Counted from the first letter of the stretch, positions 1 to 24,097 are shown. The stretch is 64,000 nt of DNA from Actinostola sp. cb2023 (GCA_033675265.1 JAUJYZ010000245.1:996189-1060188); one strand, 5' to 3'. Numbers and translations are program-made. Notes: generated from the sequence alone by a model not told the origin.

Positions 1-2917
1 TTTTTTCTTGGTCTTTTGACATTCCGGAGTCATTTAGTGGTATTTTTAGCCATCTGAATCCTCCCCGTAAGAAAACATAATGTCCACAAGTGTTCTACTT
101 GGGCTGCGTTTGTTTAATAGGCGAACAATGTGCATGTCTTCGGCCAAACCTCTCCCACATTGGACAACGGACTATTTGGTCCAATGAATCCTCAAGCATG
201 TAATTCCAGTCCATTGCATGAGCCTTATTGCGAACCCATGTAAAAGTGTGAAAGTCCGTATTAAACAAACAGTCAAACTTTTATTACCTTTACTGATTTA
301 GCTCTATGTTTATCATATCATATGCAAAATAGCCACCCCCCAATACATCTACATCTTCCATTGTAGTAGAGCATTAGGTCGGACATAACTAAGTCGGTCG
401 GACATAAGTTAAGCCGTCTGTCTAGCCAAGACAGAAGACTGTCAGGAGATAGAGGGGTACTTCACCATAAATCATCCAACCACCAAATGAGCGCAATAAT
501 ATTGCTGTAAGATAACCCTTCGCGCGTGGGATACACGGAATGCAATGAATCATAAAGGAGGGCAACAAGCTAAGATATTATTTCATGGACGGACATGACG
601 GGCGGACGCGAAACAAACGTGATGCATGCAAGTATGGACTTTGGTATCAGATGTCCCACGCCCTGATCTGACTCTCCAACGAGCTAGCTGCACGTGCAGC
701 TTGGCCAGCTGAAATAAACAGAAACTGAATACAATATTACCACTGATTTACCACGTCAGTTTTCTACATACTATTTCCTATACTAGTGAAGTCCAGAAGC
801 GCGTCATACTCAAACTCGGCGCATATTGCAAGGATAAGTCAGCGAGATCCAACGCTCCTCTCCGCACGGTCAAGAGTGGCTGCAATTTAATTAGCAGTTC
901 CGTTGTGGAGTTGTAAGTGGCTTACAAAAAGTACAAAGGGCAATATTGGTTTTCCGGGGTCAGGCAATATTATTGAGGATACGAAGCTATATACTCAGTT
1001 ATGTCCGAATTCCAACTTAGCTTTGCTGTACATCATACGGAATTAGGCGCGAACTAGGATGAGAAGGAAAAGAAAATATGGGAATAACAAATCCCGTTTT
1101 ATGCAGTCAATTTGACAAAGATATGACGTCACGCTGCATGTAAATGTAATTAAATTTAAATCGATGTTGAGCAGTCTATACGTGATTTACTTCCACTCGA
1201 TATGTAAAAGGTCGTAAAAGGATATTGATTGAAGTCAATAATCTAGACCCTTGACAGGTTTCGATCTCACGTCCCGCGTTAGCCGGTTATTGATATCAAT
1301 CTTATTTATATAGTCCAATCATGATTTTAGCATCTTGATCCGCTACTCGTTAAGGTGTATAACATGCAACCTGTACTGATCGACCCAACCCTGTACCGCA
1401 AGCGTTGATTGACGCGCTATATTAGCTGAATGCGGCAAAGCAATTGGCTTATACATTTATACGATGCATGTATGTTGTGAATAGCTTGATGCTGTGTAAC
1501 AGTTTGCACAAAGGGACTGACCACAATTGTCCATAGCGACCCCCTGGATTGCGTTTCATAGTTTTTGAACAACCATCAAAACCAGAACAATCATACAGCT
1601 TTATACAACTCCAGAAAACTCAAGCGCAAAAATGCGCACGCCTAAAACCCCGTTACAAAATGTAAGTATTCTAAGATTCTAAGGTTCGACAGAGCATTTT
1701 AGCTGAAGTTTTCTGCGGTACAGTTTTCTGCTTTTCAATGTTTGGAATGAAGGTCATGTTCATCTCTAGGCGTGCACTATCAGTTATACAATACGTGGGT
1801 CACCACAAAAACACACAATCTCAGCATGGATTAAACGTAGCATATTAATCTCCGGTTGTACAACATGAACTACAGGTGTCATTTTCGCTGTTTGTCACGT
1901 CCCTCGAGATTCCGCAACGAAACGATAAGTTTTGGGTGGTACAAAGCGTGCGGCACAAGACTGGGTTTCTTGTAAGCCGAATGAACTGCACCAACAGCTT
2001 GAATTTGCTTGATTCTGCCTTCAAGACTTGCATGCGTCCTTTGACAAGTTACTGAGACGTAACAACCTCGGAATTTCGGTTCTGCAAACTCTGTAAACGG
2101 CTAGTTGGATAAGTACAAAGAAATGAAGCCACAGCAAATGATTTTCACTACGCGATTTTAATTTTATGGGCATCTGTGGTCGAAAGGCATTCTTCAATGC
2201 ACAGATCATTTCTATTTATAGCCCAGAGTCAGTGTAGTTTTTTTACTTGCATGTCATTATCTGATGTGATGTCATCTAACAGGGGATTCCCCTGGACGAT
2301 TTCGCGCGCTTTTGTAATCTTTTCTATTATTGAAAACATTGGTAATGCACTTATCGTTTTAGTGATCTCCGCGGCCCTCTTTCACTAGATTAGTGCATCA
2401 AAAATGGCCATTTTGCAGCGAGCGCAGCAGTCTATTTAAAGAAACGGCTAAATCAACTTGTTTTTAGAGTTCGGTTCATTTCCACCCCATTCTTGACATT
2501 AAGAACGGGTAAACCTTCAATTTTCTGGCGAAAAAAAATCTTAAAAAAGCAAAAAACGCAAATATAGACATTTCTATGGCAACTCGCGAAAAACACAATT
2601 TGTCCCGTGGGATTACCCGTTCAGCGAATCGCATTACGCGATTTTTTTCACGTGACTAACAATGCACCGCGCCCGCCTTCATTACAGCTCAATGTATTCT
2701 TCCGATTGTTTTTACTTTACATTTTTGAATGCACAACCTGAAAATGAGTCTTTGCTTCAAGAAATTCTGCCGAAGGAGAGCCTGATGATTGCGATTTATT
2801 CGCTAGAACGCTCTCGTCCTCTGATGCGAAAGCTTGTATATTTTAGATCGTTCATTCGTGGGGACTTTTTTTTCACTTGAAGTTGAAACGAACACAATTC
2901 TGAATTCGACGATTGAA
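1..2917. other. Region upstream of the MLK gene, no supported gene
   Basis: No convincing coding exon was found; open frames here are short and lack domain-like composition. A weak inverted pair (GGTCGGACATAACTAAGT near 373 and its approximate complement near 990-1010) may mark the ends of an old MITE of about 640 bp. A CRE-like TGACGTCA lies near 1124. The last few hundred bases should hold the promoter and 5' UTR of the kinase gene that starts at 2918, but no TATA box or initiator could be assigned with confidence. Confidence 0.4.
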
Positions 2918-12189
<9,272 letters not shown>

Positions 12190-13321
12190 GCTCATTATAC
12201 TCAGTACTGCAAGTTCCTTTCTTTGCTATTCTTTGTTCGTGGACATGAACATGACAAAATTGGCGGGAAAACCCTTGTCCACGCGCGCATCTGCCATGCA
12301 GGTTGCTATGACAACCAACAAAAGGAAAGGCAGAGAGCTTGCAGTTTAGAGGTAATAGTAAAAAAAAAGACTTTTATTAACTCACTTTTTAGAAAACTAA
12401 CTTACTAACTTAATTCCATTTAAAACGCTAGCAATGAGTTATATATTTCACGTATAAGAAGCCGTCACATCCTCATTTTGACAACGAAAACCGCACAATT
12501 TCAATGTTCAGAATTTTATAACGAAACAAGGTTTAAAATGGAGAAATGAGTGAAGTCGGATTCCTTGAAACTTTGGCATCGAAAATCGTTTTGGAAATTT
12601 TGTCGCGGGGCTGCGGGATTTGGAAAGAAAACATTCCTAGCAGTCAGTATCGAGAAATTTGAAGTAACTCTGGGGACCAAGAAGAGATGAAAAGGAGATG
12701 GAAGGGAAAATAAAGTATTAAAATACAAAATTCGAAGAAAATTCGACTACACCTATTTTGAAAAGGTTGGATGGAAAGTATCAATTTTACCCGTAAAGGC
12801 TGCTGGGAGGAGTGTGACCGACGTCCTCGTTTCCAGGCCCTTAGCTTTTTTACTCTTAGAGCCTGGAATGGAACCTCTCGACGTATCAGTAAGTGAAAGA
12901 AAACAACGTTTTTGAAGCAGGTGTAGCTGTCAAACAGGTTCAACCTGTTTTTATTTTGTTGAAATCCAATGACGTTCATTTCAGCATTTAGAATGATAAC
13001 GATATTGTGGGGAGGGAAATAGTTCTTTAGGGAAAAAAGTCATTTCTACTTTTGCATGAAACCACAAATGATAGAAGATATTCTAAAATATAACCATTTT
13101 TCGTGCATATTTCCAAACCATTCAAATGTTGTAATAAATTCACCTCACAATGAACTCGAGTGATCTTATTGTATGATTTGACGTGAATGTGAGGAATAGG
13201 CCCACTTGCACTAAGAGGTCACGTGACCCCACCGCCCTTAAATTGAACAGCAGTGTCAAAATGAACTCCAGAAATGAAAAGAGCAACTCGAAATTAGTAA
13301 AAGGGCGAAGTTTCGGCACAT
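12190..13321 (+). other. MLK 3' UTR and downstream spacer
   Basis: After the MLK stop codon (TAG at 12187-12189) no further coding sequence is visible. AATAAA at 12709-12714 is a plausible polyadenylation signal about 520 bp after the stop. The stretch beyond it to 13321 holds no gene that could be supported. Confidence 0.4.
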
Positions 13322-13491
13322 AATGTCTGACACAAGAGAAATGACATTAAAAATAAAATCCACCATTTTCTAAGATTTTGTTTGGGACGGAAATGCATTG
13401 GATGGTTCTTGCCATCCAATGCATTTTCCAAACAAAATATTAGAAAACTATCCATTTTATTTTTTTAGTGATTTCTCTTGTGTCAGACATT
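13322..13491. mobile_element. Fold-back MITE, 170 bp
   Basis: The ends AATGTCTGACACAAGAGAAA and TCTCTTGTGTCAGACATT are complementary, and the centre is a strong hairpin (GCATTGGATGG against CCATCCAATGC). Confidence 0.75.
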
Positions 13492-13553
13492 CCCAATGAT
13501 GAGAGGGAACTGGGTACGAGAATGAGGCCTCTCCCTGACGAACGGGACAATTA

Positions 13554-13859
13554 TAGACCTTTTTACCGATACGGCGGCCATTTTGGATTCTATTGTTCTG
13601 GCTAATACATTATGGGATGCTCAGGGTGCAAATGACCCAAAAACTGTACACGTGGAGTCGCGTCAATATATTATTTTTCTATTTCACTCTAGCCATAGTG
13701 TTGTATGACTTACTATCTACATGTGTTGTGCATTGTCAGTATATAATTTTGTACAAATTCATTGCTTTAAATTAAGTTTTCGTAGTTTTTCATAGCCAAA
13801 TGGTTACTAGCTTGCACCCTGGGCATCCCATAATGCCGCCGTATCGGTAAAAAGGTCTA
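13554..13859. mobile_element. MITE with TAGACC...TACCGATACGG ends, copy 1
   Basis: The left terminus TAGACCTTTTTACCGATACG and right terminus CCGTATCGGTAAAAAGGTCT are complementary; inside, GCCATTTTGG and ATCCCATAATG also recur. A second copy is at 23372-23656 with about 80-90% similarity by eye. TA at each end suggests a mariner-type target duplication. Confidence 0.8.
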
Positions 13860-13970
13860 TTAACGACAGCTGTAACTGGACATCACCCAGCGGCCAATGA
13901 AAATGATAATGTAATTCTATAATCCTGCGTCACTATTGAGCAGTCTTCATCTCTCTGTGAACTCTAAAGA

Positions 13971-14194
13971 ACAGTCGAACCTCTCAACAACGGCCACCTC
14001 GGGACGAATTTTAGTGGCCGTTGTGTAGAAGTGGCCGTTTGTAGAAGTGGCCGTTATGGGGAGGTTTGAAAAACGAATAAATGTATAGTGGGGGTGACTC
14101 CCGGTAGCTGGCTGTTGTTTGGGACAGAAAATCCTGGCCGTTCCAGAGAGGTGGCCGTTGTGGGAAGGTGGCCGTTTGTAGAGATTCGACTGTA
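13971..14194. mobile_element. Mariner-type MITE with GTGGCCGTT-rich interior
   Basis: Termini ACAGTCGAACCTCTC and GAGATTCGACTGT are complementary. The interior is built from repeated short blocks such as GTGGCCGTT and TAGAAGTGGCCG. It shares terminus type and repeat-of-a-word structure with 27352-27871 and 58628-58768. Confidence 0.7.
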
Positions 14195-14439
14195 TATTTA
14201 TTTTATTGATTGTTTTTACTGAGGCAAATCTTTCACAGTAAATTAGAGTAATAATAATATTCGTAGGACGTTTCTTATATAGATACCTGAGCGCATTTTA
14301 CATAGTCTCAATGCAGCCGAGCAGCTTACAATGGATCATGAAGAGTTATATAGAACGTTATGACTTCACTGAATACCGGGTAACAATCTCCTAAATGTAT
14401 TCAGTAAATGGCTCATCTCTTGGACAATCTTACATAGTT

Positions 14440-16190
<1,751 letters not shown>

Positions 16191-16931
16191 CAACGAAAAT
16201 CGATCAGTAGCAACCGCCAAAAGGCGTAATTAACGAACTCGACGAATGGCGCAAAATTAATGTGGAAAAAAGAGTAGCGTGTTTTCACATGGCAGCGTAC
16301 ACAGGTCTATACATTGAGCATTTCACCTTCTGTTAGAAACGACGGCTAGTTTTATTTTTTAATTTTACTGCAGACAAATCTTCCACAGTACATTTGATTA
16401 GCTTATATTTCGTTAGAGATTACACTGACCAATCATTATCCCTATTTTGTACATGACGCGCGACGCGTACGTTTGGATTCCCGCCTTTTTCCATCAAGCA
16501 TAATATCAACATTGGTATAACATCCTAAGAACGCGCGATTTCATTGGATACTTGCACGCCTAGCTACCAATCAAATTGCAAAGTTTTTATGGTGCACGGC
16601 TGTGAGCTAATTAGGTTCAAACTGAATAGCTAAAACAATCTTAAAATCAATCGTTTCCTCGACTTTGTTGTTTAAAACATTGCGATAAACTGAAACTATG
16701 GATTTTTGATCAAAAAAGAACAAGAATAATGAACAAAATGGCAAGAAAGTTGAGGATTCTGTTGTGTTTTTGAATAAAATTTTAGTTGAAGCGCGCGCGC
16801 TGCACGCTGGAATGTCATTATCTAATTTACATAAACTTATGTTGAATATTAATTAACTCGAACGTTTACAACAACCTCAGAATGTTGGTCTTTTCCAGTG
16901 AAATAATTTTGGACTTTTTATATTATAAAAT

Positions 16932-17045
16932 AAATAGAAGATGGCTTTCTATGTCCTATACAAAAATGACGCACTTCTGACTGCATTTCAAGAGCTCAGG
17001 CGTGCATCATTTTTGAATAGAACATAAAAAGCCATCTTCTATTTG
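16932..17045. mobile_element. Small fold-back MITE, 114 bp
   Basis: AAATAGAAGATGGCTTTCTA on the left is mirrored by AAAAAGCCATCTTCTATTT on the right, with a second mirrored block around AAAAATGACGCAC. Confidence 0.7.
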
Positions 17046-17273
17046 TTAAAAAGACGACGAAGTGTATCGTCTTCAAGTTCGATATTTGTACCTATTTCAA
17101 AAGATATTTATGGTTTTCTTGAAGAAAATGAGAGCAAAAACACTGCTCGGAAGACCATCGAATACGTAGAATTGTTTGGATCATTTTTAAGCGATAAAGA
17201 AGAGCAGAACTTCGAAGTAGTCGATGCATATATCAAGGAATTTTGCTTTCGATCCGTGGTGAGCAAACAATGA
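17043..17273 (+). pseudogene. Fragment resembling the N-terminal part of DUF3504/Crypton-like recombinase-derived proteins
   Basis: The open frame contains ESKNTARKTIEYVELFGSFL, resembling the NT-x2-KT-x5-F-xx-FL pattern at the start of multi-copy cnidarian proteins that carry a degenerate tyrosine-recombinase (DUF3504) domain. The frame begins at a TTG, not an ATG, so no true start is present. It ends just past a good donor (GTG then GTGAGC near 17262), which suggests a single orphan exon. A MITE abuts its 5' edge. No catalytic core is present. The family call is tentative, from composition and spacing only. Confidence 0.35.
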
Positions 17274-17790
17274 CTTTTACTAGTGATTTTAATAATGTTT
17301 CTTTAAATCTTGTGCAACAAAGGACCAACCAATACACCAAGTCCGAGTACCTTTTAGGGTAATCTGTCAGCAAATTAAATGTTTTAGACTTGGTACCTCT
17401 TAGCCGGGGTGAAAAATATTTCATGCCACGCTCACTTGGAAGAGTTTAAAATTTCCGACTAGCATTCCCGTCACTTTCGTATAGCTGCCTCCATTCCTAC
17501 TGTAATTGTCTGTGGAAAAGCAAATTAAACCGTTGGCAGCATAATTCCTTTCTCTCACGAGTCCCAGGCTAAGCTGTTAAAATATTGAAAGCCCGGCCGA
17601 GAGATGGATTGCATGAGGCAAAACAATGAACGTTTTGAGATGGTGGGAAAAAGTTGCTCCTGAAGATCTGCTAAATAATGAAGTTCTCGAGAACTCTTAA
17701 GTTGTATAAAAACCTCTTAAAAGAAGTACAAAGCTACTTCATGATCCGAGACATTTTGTTATTTAGTAGCTACGAATATACTGAGTACGT

Positions 17791-18183
17791 GAATGGGCTT
17801 GTGTCACCTGTCACGTGACTTTTTAAATTTTCACCGAAGACAAACGAAAATATCATAACTTGAAAGAGCATACTAAAATTAGTAAAAGTTGAAAATTTCA
17901 AAGGAATCAAGCAAATAAGACAAAAGTTAAAGGCTTTCAAAATTTCCCGCTTTGACAAGGATTTGTATGGGTTTTTCGCTTGGAGGGCAAGCGTTGCCCT
18001 CCAACATACATTTCCATACAAAAAAGGCAAAGTTTGAATGCCTGTAACTCTTGCCCTATTTACTTACTTCCCTTCAAACTTTCCACTTTAACTAACTTTA
18101 GCATGCTCTTTCCAGTTATGGTATTTTCGTTTGTCTTCGGTGAAAATTTAAAAAGTCACGTGACAGGTGACACAAGCTCATTT
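17791..18183. mobile_element. Fold-back MITE inserted in the right GPCR arm
   Basis: The ends GGGCTTGTGTCACCTGTCAC and its near-complement GTGACAGGTGACACAAGCTC pair, followed by AAGTCACGTGAC-type inner arms. The equivalent position in the left arm (about 16140) lacks it, so this is an insertion later than the duplication. Its organisation (GAAAGAGC and TTTGAAAATTC-like blocks) resembles the 5024/63468 family. Confidence 0.75.
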
Positions 18184-18465
18184 CAAGCCAATATAGTCAT
18201 TCAATGATGTAATGCCTAGTACCGGAAAGGATGGACAACATGAGCAATTGATCGATTTTCTGTGTTTTATATTTGTGTATATTTCAATTCATGCAGTGTA
18301 TCTTTAGTTGACATTGACAGAAACCACTCAGCGATGTGCTTGCTAGTTACGAGGAGAAATGGCTAAAACTACTGAAACTACGAGAATGGTCCAAGACAAA
18401 TGAGTGATTGTGAGTTCCGGGTGCATGGCCGGTAACTCGGCTTCAATATCAAACTGAAATAACAC

Positions 18466-18604
18466 GGTTGCACGAAAGGTGAATAGCGCTATTCACCGGA
18501 TACTAGTATATCTATAAATTCATTGGATAACTGCATCAGTTTTACCAGTCCGTTGGATATGAAGACTTATCCGGTGGATAGCGCTATTCACCTTTCGTAC
18601 AACC
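18466..18604. mobile_element. 139-bp MITE, TIR GGTTG(C/T)ACGAAAGGTGAATAG
   Basis: The left end GGTTGCACGAAAGGTGAATA and the right end TATTCACCTTTCGTACAACC are complementary; the next block GCGCTATTCACCGGAT mirrors ATCCGGTGGATAGCGC. The paralogous position in the other GPCR arm (about 15330) lacks it, which proves insertion. Confidence 0.85.
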
Positions 18605-18680
18605 GGTCTGGTATAATGAATATTTCGTAATTTATCCTGGCACAACTCAGTCCCTAAAGACGCCTGAATCTGAACACACG

Positions 18681-19530
18681 ATGTCTTTACTCTTTCTCGT
18701 CAATCTTTTATCTTCGATATCAGCAACTTTATCAAATGTGCTGGTCATCTTGTCCATCCTAAAGACGCCATCACTTCACACTCCATCCAATGTACTGCTT
18801 TTCTCCTTAGCCGTCTCAGATTTGGGAGTTGGTCTCGTGGTTCAACCTTTGCTATTATCTTATCTTCAGTGCAATAAGAGTTCTAAAACTTTGTTCATGG
18901 CAGAGATCTTCAGTGGCTATATCGTTTCAGGAGCATCGGTATTCACCATGACAGCGATTGCAGTGGATCGGTATCTTGCCTTAGTACTGCATCTACGGTA
19001 CCGAGCGATTGTGACCGTCAGAAGAACCGTTTTGGTCTCAACTGGAATCTGGGTGGCAAGCATTTTGACAGCCCCATACAGATATATTGTTGGAGATCGT
19101 ATTTTTGACATTTCTGTGATGCCAATAATTTTGTTCTGCTTTGCCATCTCTTCGTATTGCCACATCCAAATTCACTCGCACCGTCCGACGCCATCGAAGA
19201 CAGATCATTGACCAAGCTATGTCCATTGCTCGTCAAATTCCCACAGCCCCTGTACCCTCAGCGAGACGAGGGAAATCCATTACTACCATGTACTACATCC
19301 AAGGACTCTTCATAGTCTGTTTCTGCCCCATTCCTATATTAAATGTGCTGACAAGGTTTTCAAAGTTCAGTGTGACTGTTACTTTGAAAGATACCCTAAG
19401 CGAAATTGCGTGGACAATTCTTTATCTAAATTCAACATTAAACCCATTTGTTTATTGCTGGCGAATGCAAGAAATGAGATGTGCGATCAAACTATTACTC
19501 GCAGGTATCACTAAGCTATGGAAACGATAA
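18681..19530 (+). pseudogene. Frameshifted paralogue of the class-A GPCR
   Basis: The first 164 or so residues match the intact receptor at 14413-15252 with few changes (DRY and TM1-TM4 preserved). An extra C near 19174, inside the TM5/loop-3 coding region, then shifts the frame, giving a stop at 19209-19211. The rest of the receptor (TM6, and NPFVY in TM7) continues in another frame at 19141-19530. A second small indel near 19340 and extra codons around 19375-19395 further disturb loop 3. The read suggests a pseudogene; a sequencing indel is less likely because more than one disruption is present. Confidence 0.8.
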
Positions 19531-20980
19531 TAATTACTCGTGCCCAGGCCGTAGGCCGCACGAGTTATAAAACCCAACGCGTATTTTATTATTTTTTTTT
19601 CAATGTCAGAAAATCGCAAAGTTGTGCAATATCCGGTCACATGCTATCGAGACCCAAATATAAATAGGGGACAGGGTTGAGGATCAGCGAAGGGGGAGGG
19701 CAAGGGGAGAAGGTTTGCAACGCCTAGCCCAGGTACCGGGGCCTAGTATCTATTATACATGTATTGGAACCATTTATATACAGAAATGTATCTCTCTTCC
19801 AATCGATGTGGGACATTGTCAAATCCAAAACACTACTCATGACCACTAATTCCATAGACAATCGTCACTAAAAATAAAGTCAAAATCAAATCAAATCAGA
19901 TTATAGGGCAAATGGGGTGTGTGTCTAGCGAAAGTATGGGGTCTTGTACTACTGAATTGTCTCGCACATGCGCAATGTGTTATATAGGAGTCGTGATTCC
20001 CGATCTAAAAAGCGGCTAAATTAAATGTGTTGACCAAATGAAGGATAAAAAGACGAGGTATAAAGCAACAAGTCAGAGCCCAGGCATCCACCACGGCTTA
20101 GAAATTGCACACAAATCCTAACTTCGGCCTTCATCGGTCGCTGTTCAGCGCTCGTCAACAAATCAAAATTCACAAGACAACTCGGACCAACATCGAATAT
20201 TATATATATATAATTAAAATACAACTCAAAACCTCAAGAAAACTACACAGGGGACTTCAACAACTATAATTATTCTTTATTTGTAGTATTTTTTTAGGGA
20301 ACGCCTTATAGAAAAATAATGCTTTTGAGAAACAAACAAACTCATACTCATAAATGACCGGTTGAACCAAGCTTTTCGAATCGCTCAAAACCACTCAAAA
20401 ACACAATTTCTCGCTCAGATTTCTACACCAACGTGTTCTTTAATTTTCAGACTACTGTTGTGAATACATTTTTGAGAATCTCATACCCTTTGAAGGCTTT
20501 ATCAGAGCTCATTCCTGATCCAACCGAACGAAATCCAAAGACGTCACGATCGACTGATTTATACGTTTGGGCTACCTGTGACCACAGGAAGCCCAATTAT
20601 ACAACTGACACGTGCACACACGAACATTCAGTGAAAATCCTTTATAATCGTCCAAGAAGATAAGCACACGAATAGCTGGACGTCTATGTGTTCTACTAGA
20701 AAGGAAACCACAAACTTATATTTATGGTATTTTATATTTCGAAGTCTAAATGAAAAATCGACCGACAACAACTATCAATCATTGAACTTTACAGTTGAAT
20801 ACATTTTTATATACCAAGATAATGGTCTCTTGATTTTACTTTTAAAATGTTCAAATATTTTCACTCTAAGAGCGAAATATAAATCATACTGCATTGATCA
20901 CGAAAGATAACTGCGACATGTGCTGGTTCCAGGTAGAAAAGGGCAGTTTTCAAGCAAAAATCAAACTCGTATACAAACTT
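19531..20980. other. Spacer without supported genes
   Basis: No domain-like reading frame is visible; the 74- and 76-codon open frames around 20433-20910 are compositionally ordinary. The word CACAGGAAGCCCA near 20583 recurs (as complement or directly) near 50758, 60403 and 62523, hinting at a dispersed repeat family. Confidence 0.35.
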
Positions 20981-21129
20981 TGGGCTCTTTCAGTCAGTAA
21001 TATATCACTATCCTGAAAAACCTTTGTTATTCAAATCAAGAACTCTTTGTAGAACGAGGCATACAACAATATGAACTATTGTTATTCAAATTTTCAGGAA
21101 TTCAGGACGGTGATATACTGAGAAAGCCC
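20981..21129. mobile_element. Fold-back MITE, about 150 bp
   Basis: GGGCTCTTTCAGTCAGTAAT on the left mirrors the right end GATATACTGAGAAAGCCC. The inner arms share TTTGTTATTCAAAT/ATTGTTATTCAAAT as a direct echo as well. Confidence 0.55.
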
Positions 21130-21224
21130 CCACACTGACACTTCCACAGGGATCCCAATTCTACTCTGGTCCTTAGCATGTACTGGTTCAATCCGGCACC
21201 AGGGCACGAGTGAACCCTGCCGAC

Positions 21225-21320
21225 AGGGTCTAGTTATATAATAATTATATAATTTATATTATAATTATTATATAATTATATAATTATTATTATAATAATA
21301 AATTATCATTATTATCATTG
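21225..21320. repeat. AT-rich simple repeat
   Basis: Units of TAATTATA and TAATAATT make up nearly the whole stretch, followed by TTATCATT repeats. Confidence 0.7.
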
Positions 21321-23371
21321 ACATTATTTTCTCCAGGAACTTTCATTTGTCGAGAGACGACTACGTCATTGCATATAACAATAGAGTACAAACACTAAAA
21401 GCGTGCAATGTTTTGTGCTAATTAGTACTAAATAGCAGAAATTAAACAATAGAAATCGTCATAGATATTATTATTATTGTTTACTATATTGTACTGCTTA
21501 TTTTAAAGGTGCCAAATAAAAAATTGTCATTGTCATTATTACATGTGAAGATCATATCGGTTTTTATTCACGAGCTTTTACATATCACGAACGAGCTCGA
21601 AGACTCGCTCGTTGGTGATATGTCATTAACTAGCTCATGTATGGGAGACGTCGCCCAGGCTATTGAGTATCAGTTTAGTTCACAGTAATTAAATTAGATC
21701 TATATGCTATCATTCTTCCTTGCAATGAGATTAGACGCGGTACTTTCAACAGTTACCTCAAAACTGATATGATAACCTACCTTCAGGCTCTCTCGGCATG
21801 GGAACAATTTTCCCCGCCGTCCCCCCTCCCCCTTCCCCTCCCTTTTCTCCTTCACCTCCCTTTTCTCCTTCCCTCCTCCCTCTTCCTAAAATTGTCCCCA
21901 TGTAAGAGAACCTGATAGCATGCTACTGATATGATGGTTCGGCCTGGAGTTCATATGCATTGTAAGTGTTGCTTTGGATATGTGGTTGATCGATCTATGA
22001 AATGGAGCACGATATGTTTTGTTCATTACTTATAGTGCAGATTGTAGGTTTTCCAACCATGTTTAAATGCGTTTACGTAAGGCTCACCAGTTTGCGTAAA
22101 CTGTTAACATCAAATACGCAGATAGTTTTACGTGGCAAATTAAGCCCAGACTGCAAATATTTAGTTTCGACTTTATTTTCATTCTCAATAGGTGTCTTTT
22201 AGATTACTTTTAATGTAATTTTCTCACCGATATATAAAGCTAATATTTAATGAGTACATGTTTGTGATATAATAGTCTGCATTCCATCCCGTATTTACCG
22301 CACGACAGCAACTTTCTAGTCACGAAACTTTACCAAACGAAAATAGTAAAAGGAAATCAATTTCGATGGTTAATTTTTTAATTTCTGATGAAATTCTGTG
22401 ACAAAAAAGGTCTGTTTCGGCAACAACACTTATTAATATCTATAAAAATATCTATACCAAATATGTCCATTATAGCTATAAATCATACTTTTCGCTATAT
22501 GGAGGCCATTTTAACAACCTCGTTCCCAGGATCTTCTCCACCCCTCACAAGGGAAAGAGGAGAGGGCCTGAGTACGAAGTTGCATCTTAGTAACCTAGCC
22601 TGCATAGGCGGCCCTTGTGGGGCTGGGCTGTTTATGCAGACTATGTTTTAGCAGTGATAAACCAGTATGGCTCTTAACAGTTCCCACATCGATTCAATAA
22701 GTTCTACTGGACAGCAGTCAACAGCCAAAAGGAACAAGTAGTATGTAATAGATTAAGGTGTTTCATCCGATATTCAAACACTGAGAAGTGTGTTAAAAAA
22801 ACCCGAGGCGCAGCGTTTGGATATAGGATCAAACTCTTTTTCGAGTTTGATATAGCTTCTCAAACCATTAATAATTCTTGGAGAAATTCAAAGCAAAAGT
22901 TGACCAAATTGTATCAGTGCTTTTCACATATCCAAACCTCCTTCACGGTAAGTGATTTGCTTTTGTGTGTCCTTATGAATTATTCATGAATTGAGAAAGT
23001 ATAATCATAATCCGTATGACGGATATAATATGTCATAATCAACAATATTCACATCCTGATGATATACATTTCTTAATATACATTTCTTACCAATAGATTT
23101 CTTTATTAGACTTATTATCTAGTTATCCGATCTAAATATGTCCTGCGCCGTGACTCCTGAAACAAATCTGGTCATGCACAGCTGAACGAGAGGATTGAAT
23201 GCGACGCGAGCATATCTGACTACAGTTAACCCATGGCAAAATAAGAAGCTCCTAAAAGTTGCAGAAATAACGCATGTTATTTAACCACAATCCCAGACCT
23301 CGTAGAAACGTTAGAACACGTCAAACTGGGCAAAGTTTGCAAGTGTGAAGCTGTTACTTGCTTTTTAAATA
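21321..23371. other. Spacer without supported genes
   Basis: No coding exon could be supported. A pyrimidine-rich patch (CCCCCTCCCCCTTCCCCTCC type) lies at about 21820-21890. Confidence 0.35.
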
Positions 23372-23656
23372 TAGACCTTTTCACCGATACGGCGGCCATT
23401 TTGGATTCTATTGTTTTGGCTAAAACATTATGGGATTCTCAGGGTGCAAATGACCCAAAAACTGTAGAGTCACGTCAAATCAGGGACTCCTGCGTCAATA
23501 TATTATTTTTCTATTTCACTCTAACCATAGTGTAATTTTGTACAAATTCATTGCTTTAAATTAAGTTTTCGTAGTTTTTCATGGCCAAATGGTTACTAGC
23601 TTGCACCCTAGGCATCCCATAATTCAATATGGCCGCCGTATCGGTAAAAAGGTCTA
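23372..23656. mobile_element. MITE with TAGACC...TACCGATACGG ends, copy 2
   Basis: Same element as 13554-13859, in the same orientation: TAGACCTTTTCACCGATACG at the left and CCGTATCGGTAAAAAGGTCT at the right. Compared with copy 1 it has a roughly 15-base extra segment (CAAATCAGGGACTCC) and lacks about 45 bases near the middle. Confidence 0.8.
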
Positions 23657-23773
23657 GTAAGTGAATGTGTCAGAAAGTTTGTAAAAGCGAGTAGAATTGA
23701 TATAGGTTCGCAAAGGATTATGGTAAAAATGTACAGCCGCCATCTTGTTCTGTCATATAGTTTTAAAATCTAC

Positions 23774-23910
23774 TTTACCGTCTACAATAGCTGATATAAA
23801 CAACGGTTTCAAGTCGAGGCTATAGGGTCAGTACAAAAACCGATAGCCTCGACTTGAAACCTTTGTTGAGAGTCAGTATCAGCTATTCTATAACTATATT
23901 GTACGGTAAA
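23774..23910. mobile_element. Fold-back palindrome / MITE
   Basis: The arm GGTTTCAAGTCGAGGCTAT is mirrored by ATAGCCTCGACTTGAAACC; the outer bases TTTACCGTCTACAATAGCTG pair approximately with the right flank down to TGTACGGTAAA. Confidence 0.65.
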
Positions 23911-24097
23911 TATGTATATACAGTATATAAAACAGGTACTACAGTGTTTAAATAGTTCCGTAAGCAATGTTCAGTGCGCAAGCGCAATCATACAAAGCGT
24001 CAGTAGTTTTTACACATGCGCAATTATACAAGTCAGTGGTCCTCAATAGTAGCGCATGCGTATTTTAATTTTTGAGAGGTAGAGACCAACACCTACA

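Larger units (their letters stand above)
17740..19530 (+). repeat. Inverted segmental duplication, right arm (GPCR copy B)
   Basis: Reverse-complement partner of 14440-16190, separated from it by about 1.5 kb. Besides base substitutions it differs by two MITE insertions (17791-18183 and 18466-18604) and several small indels. Confidence 0.8.
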
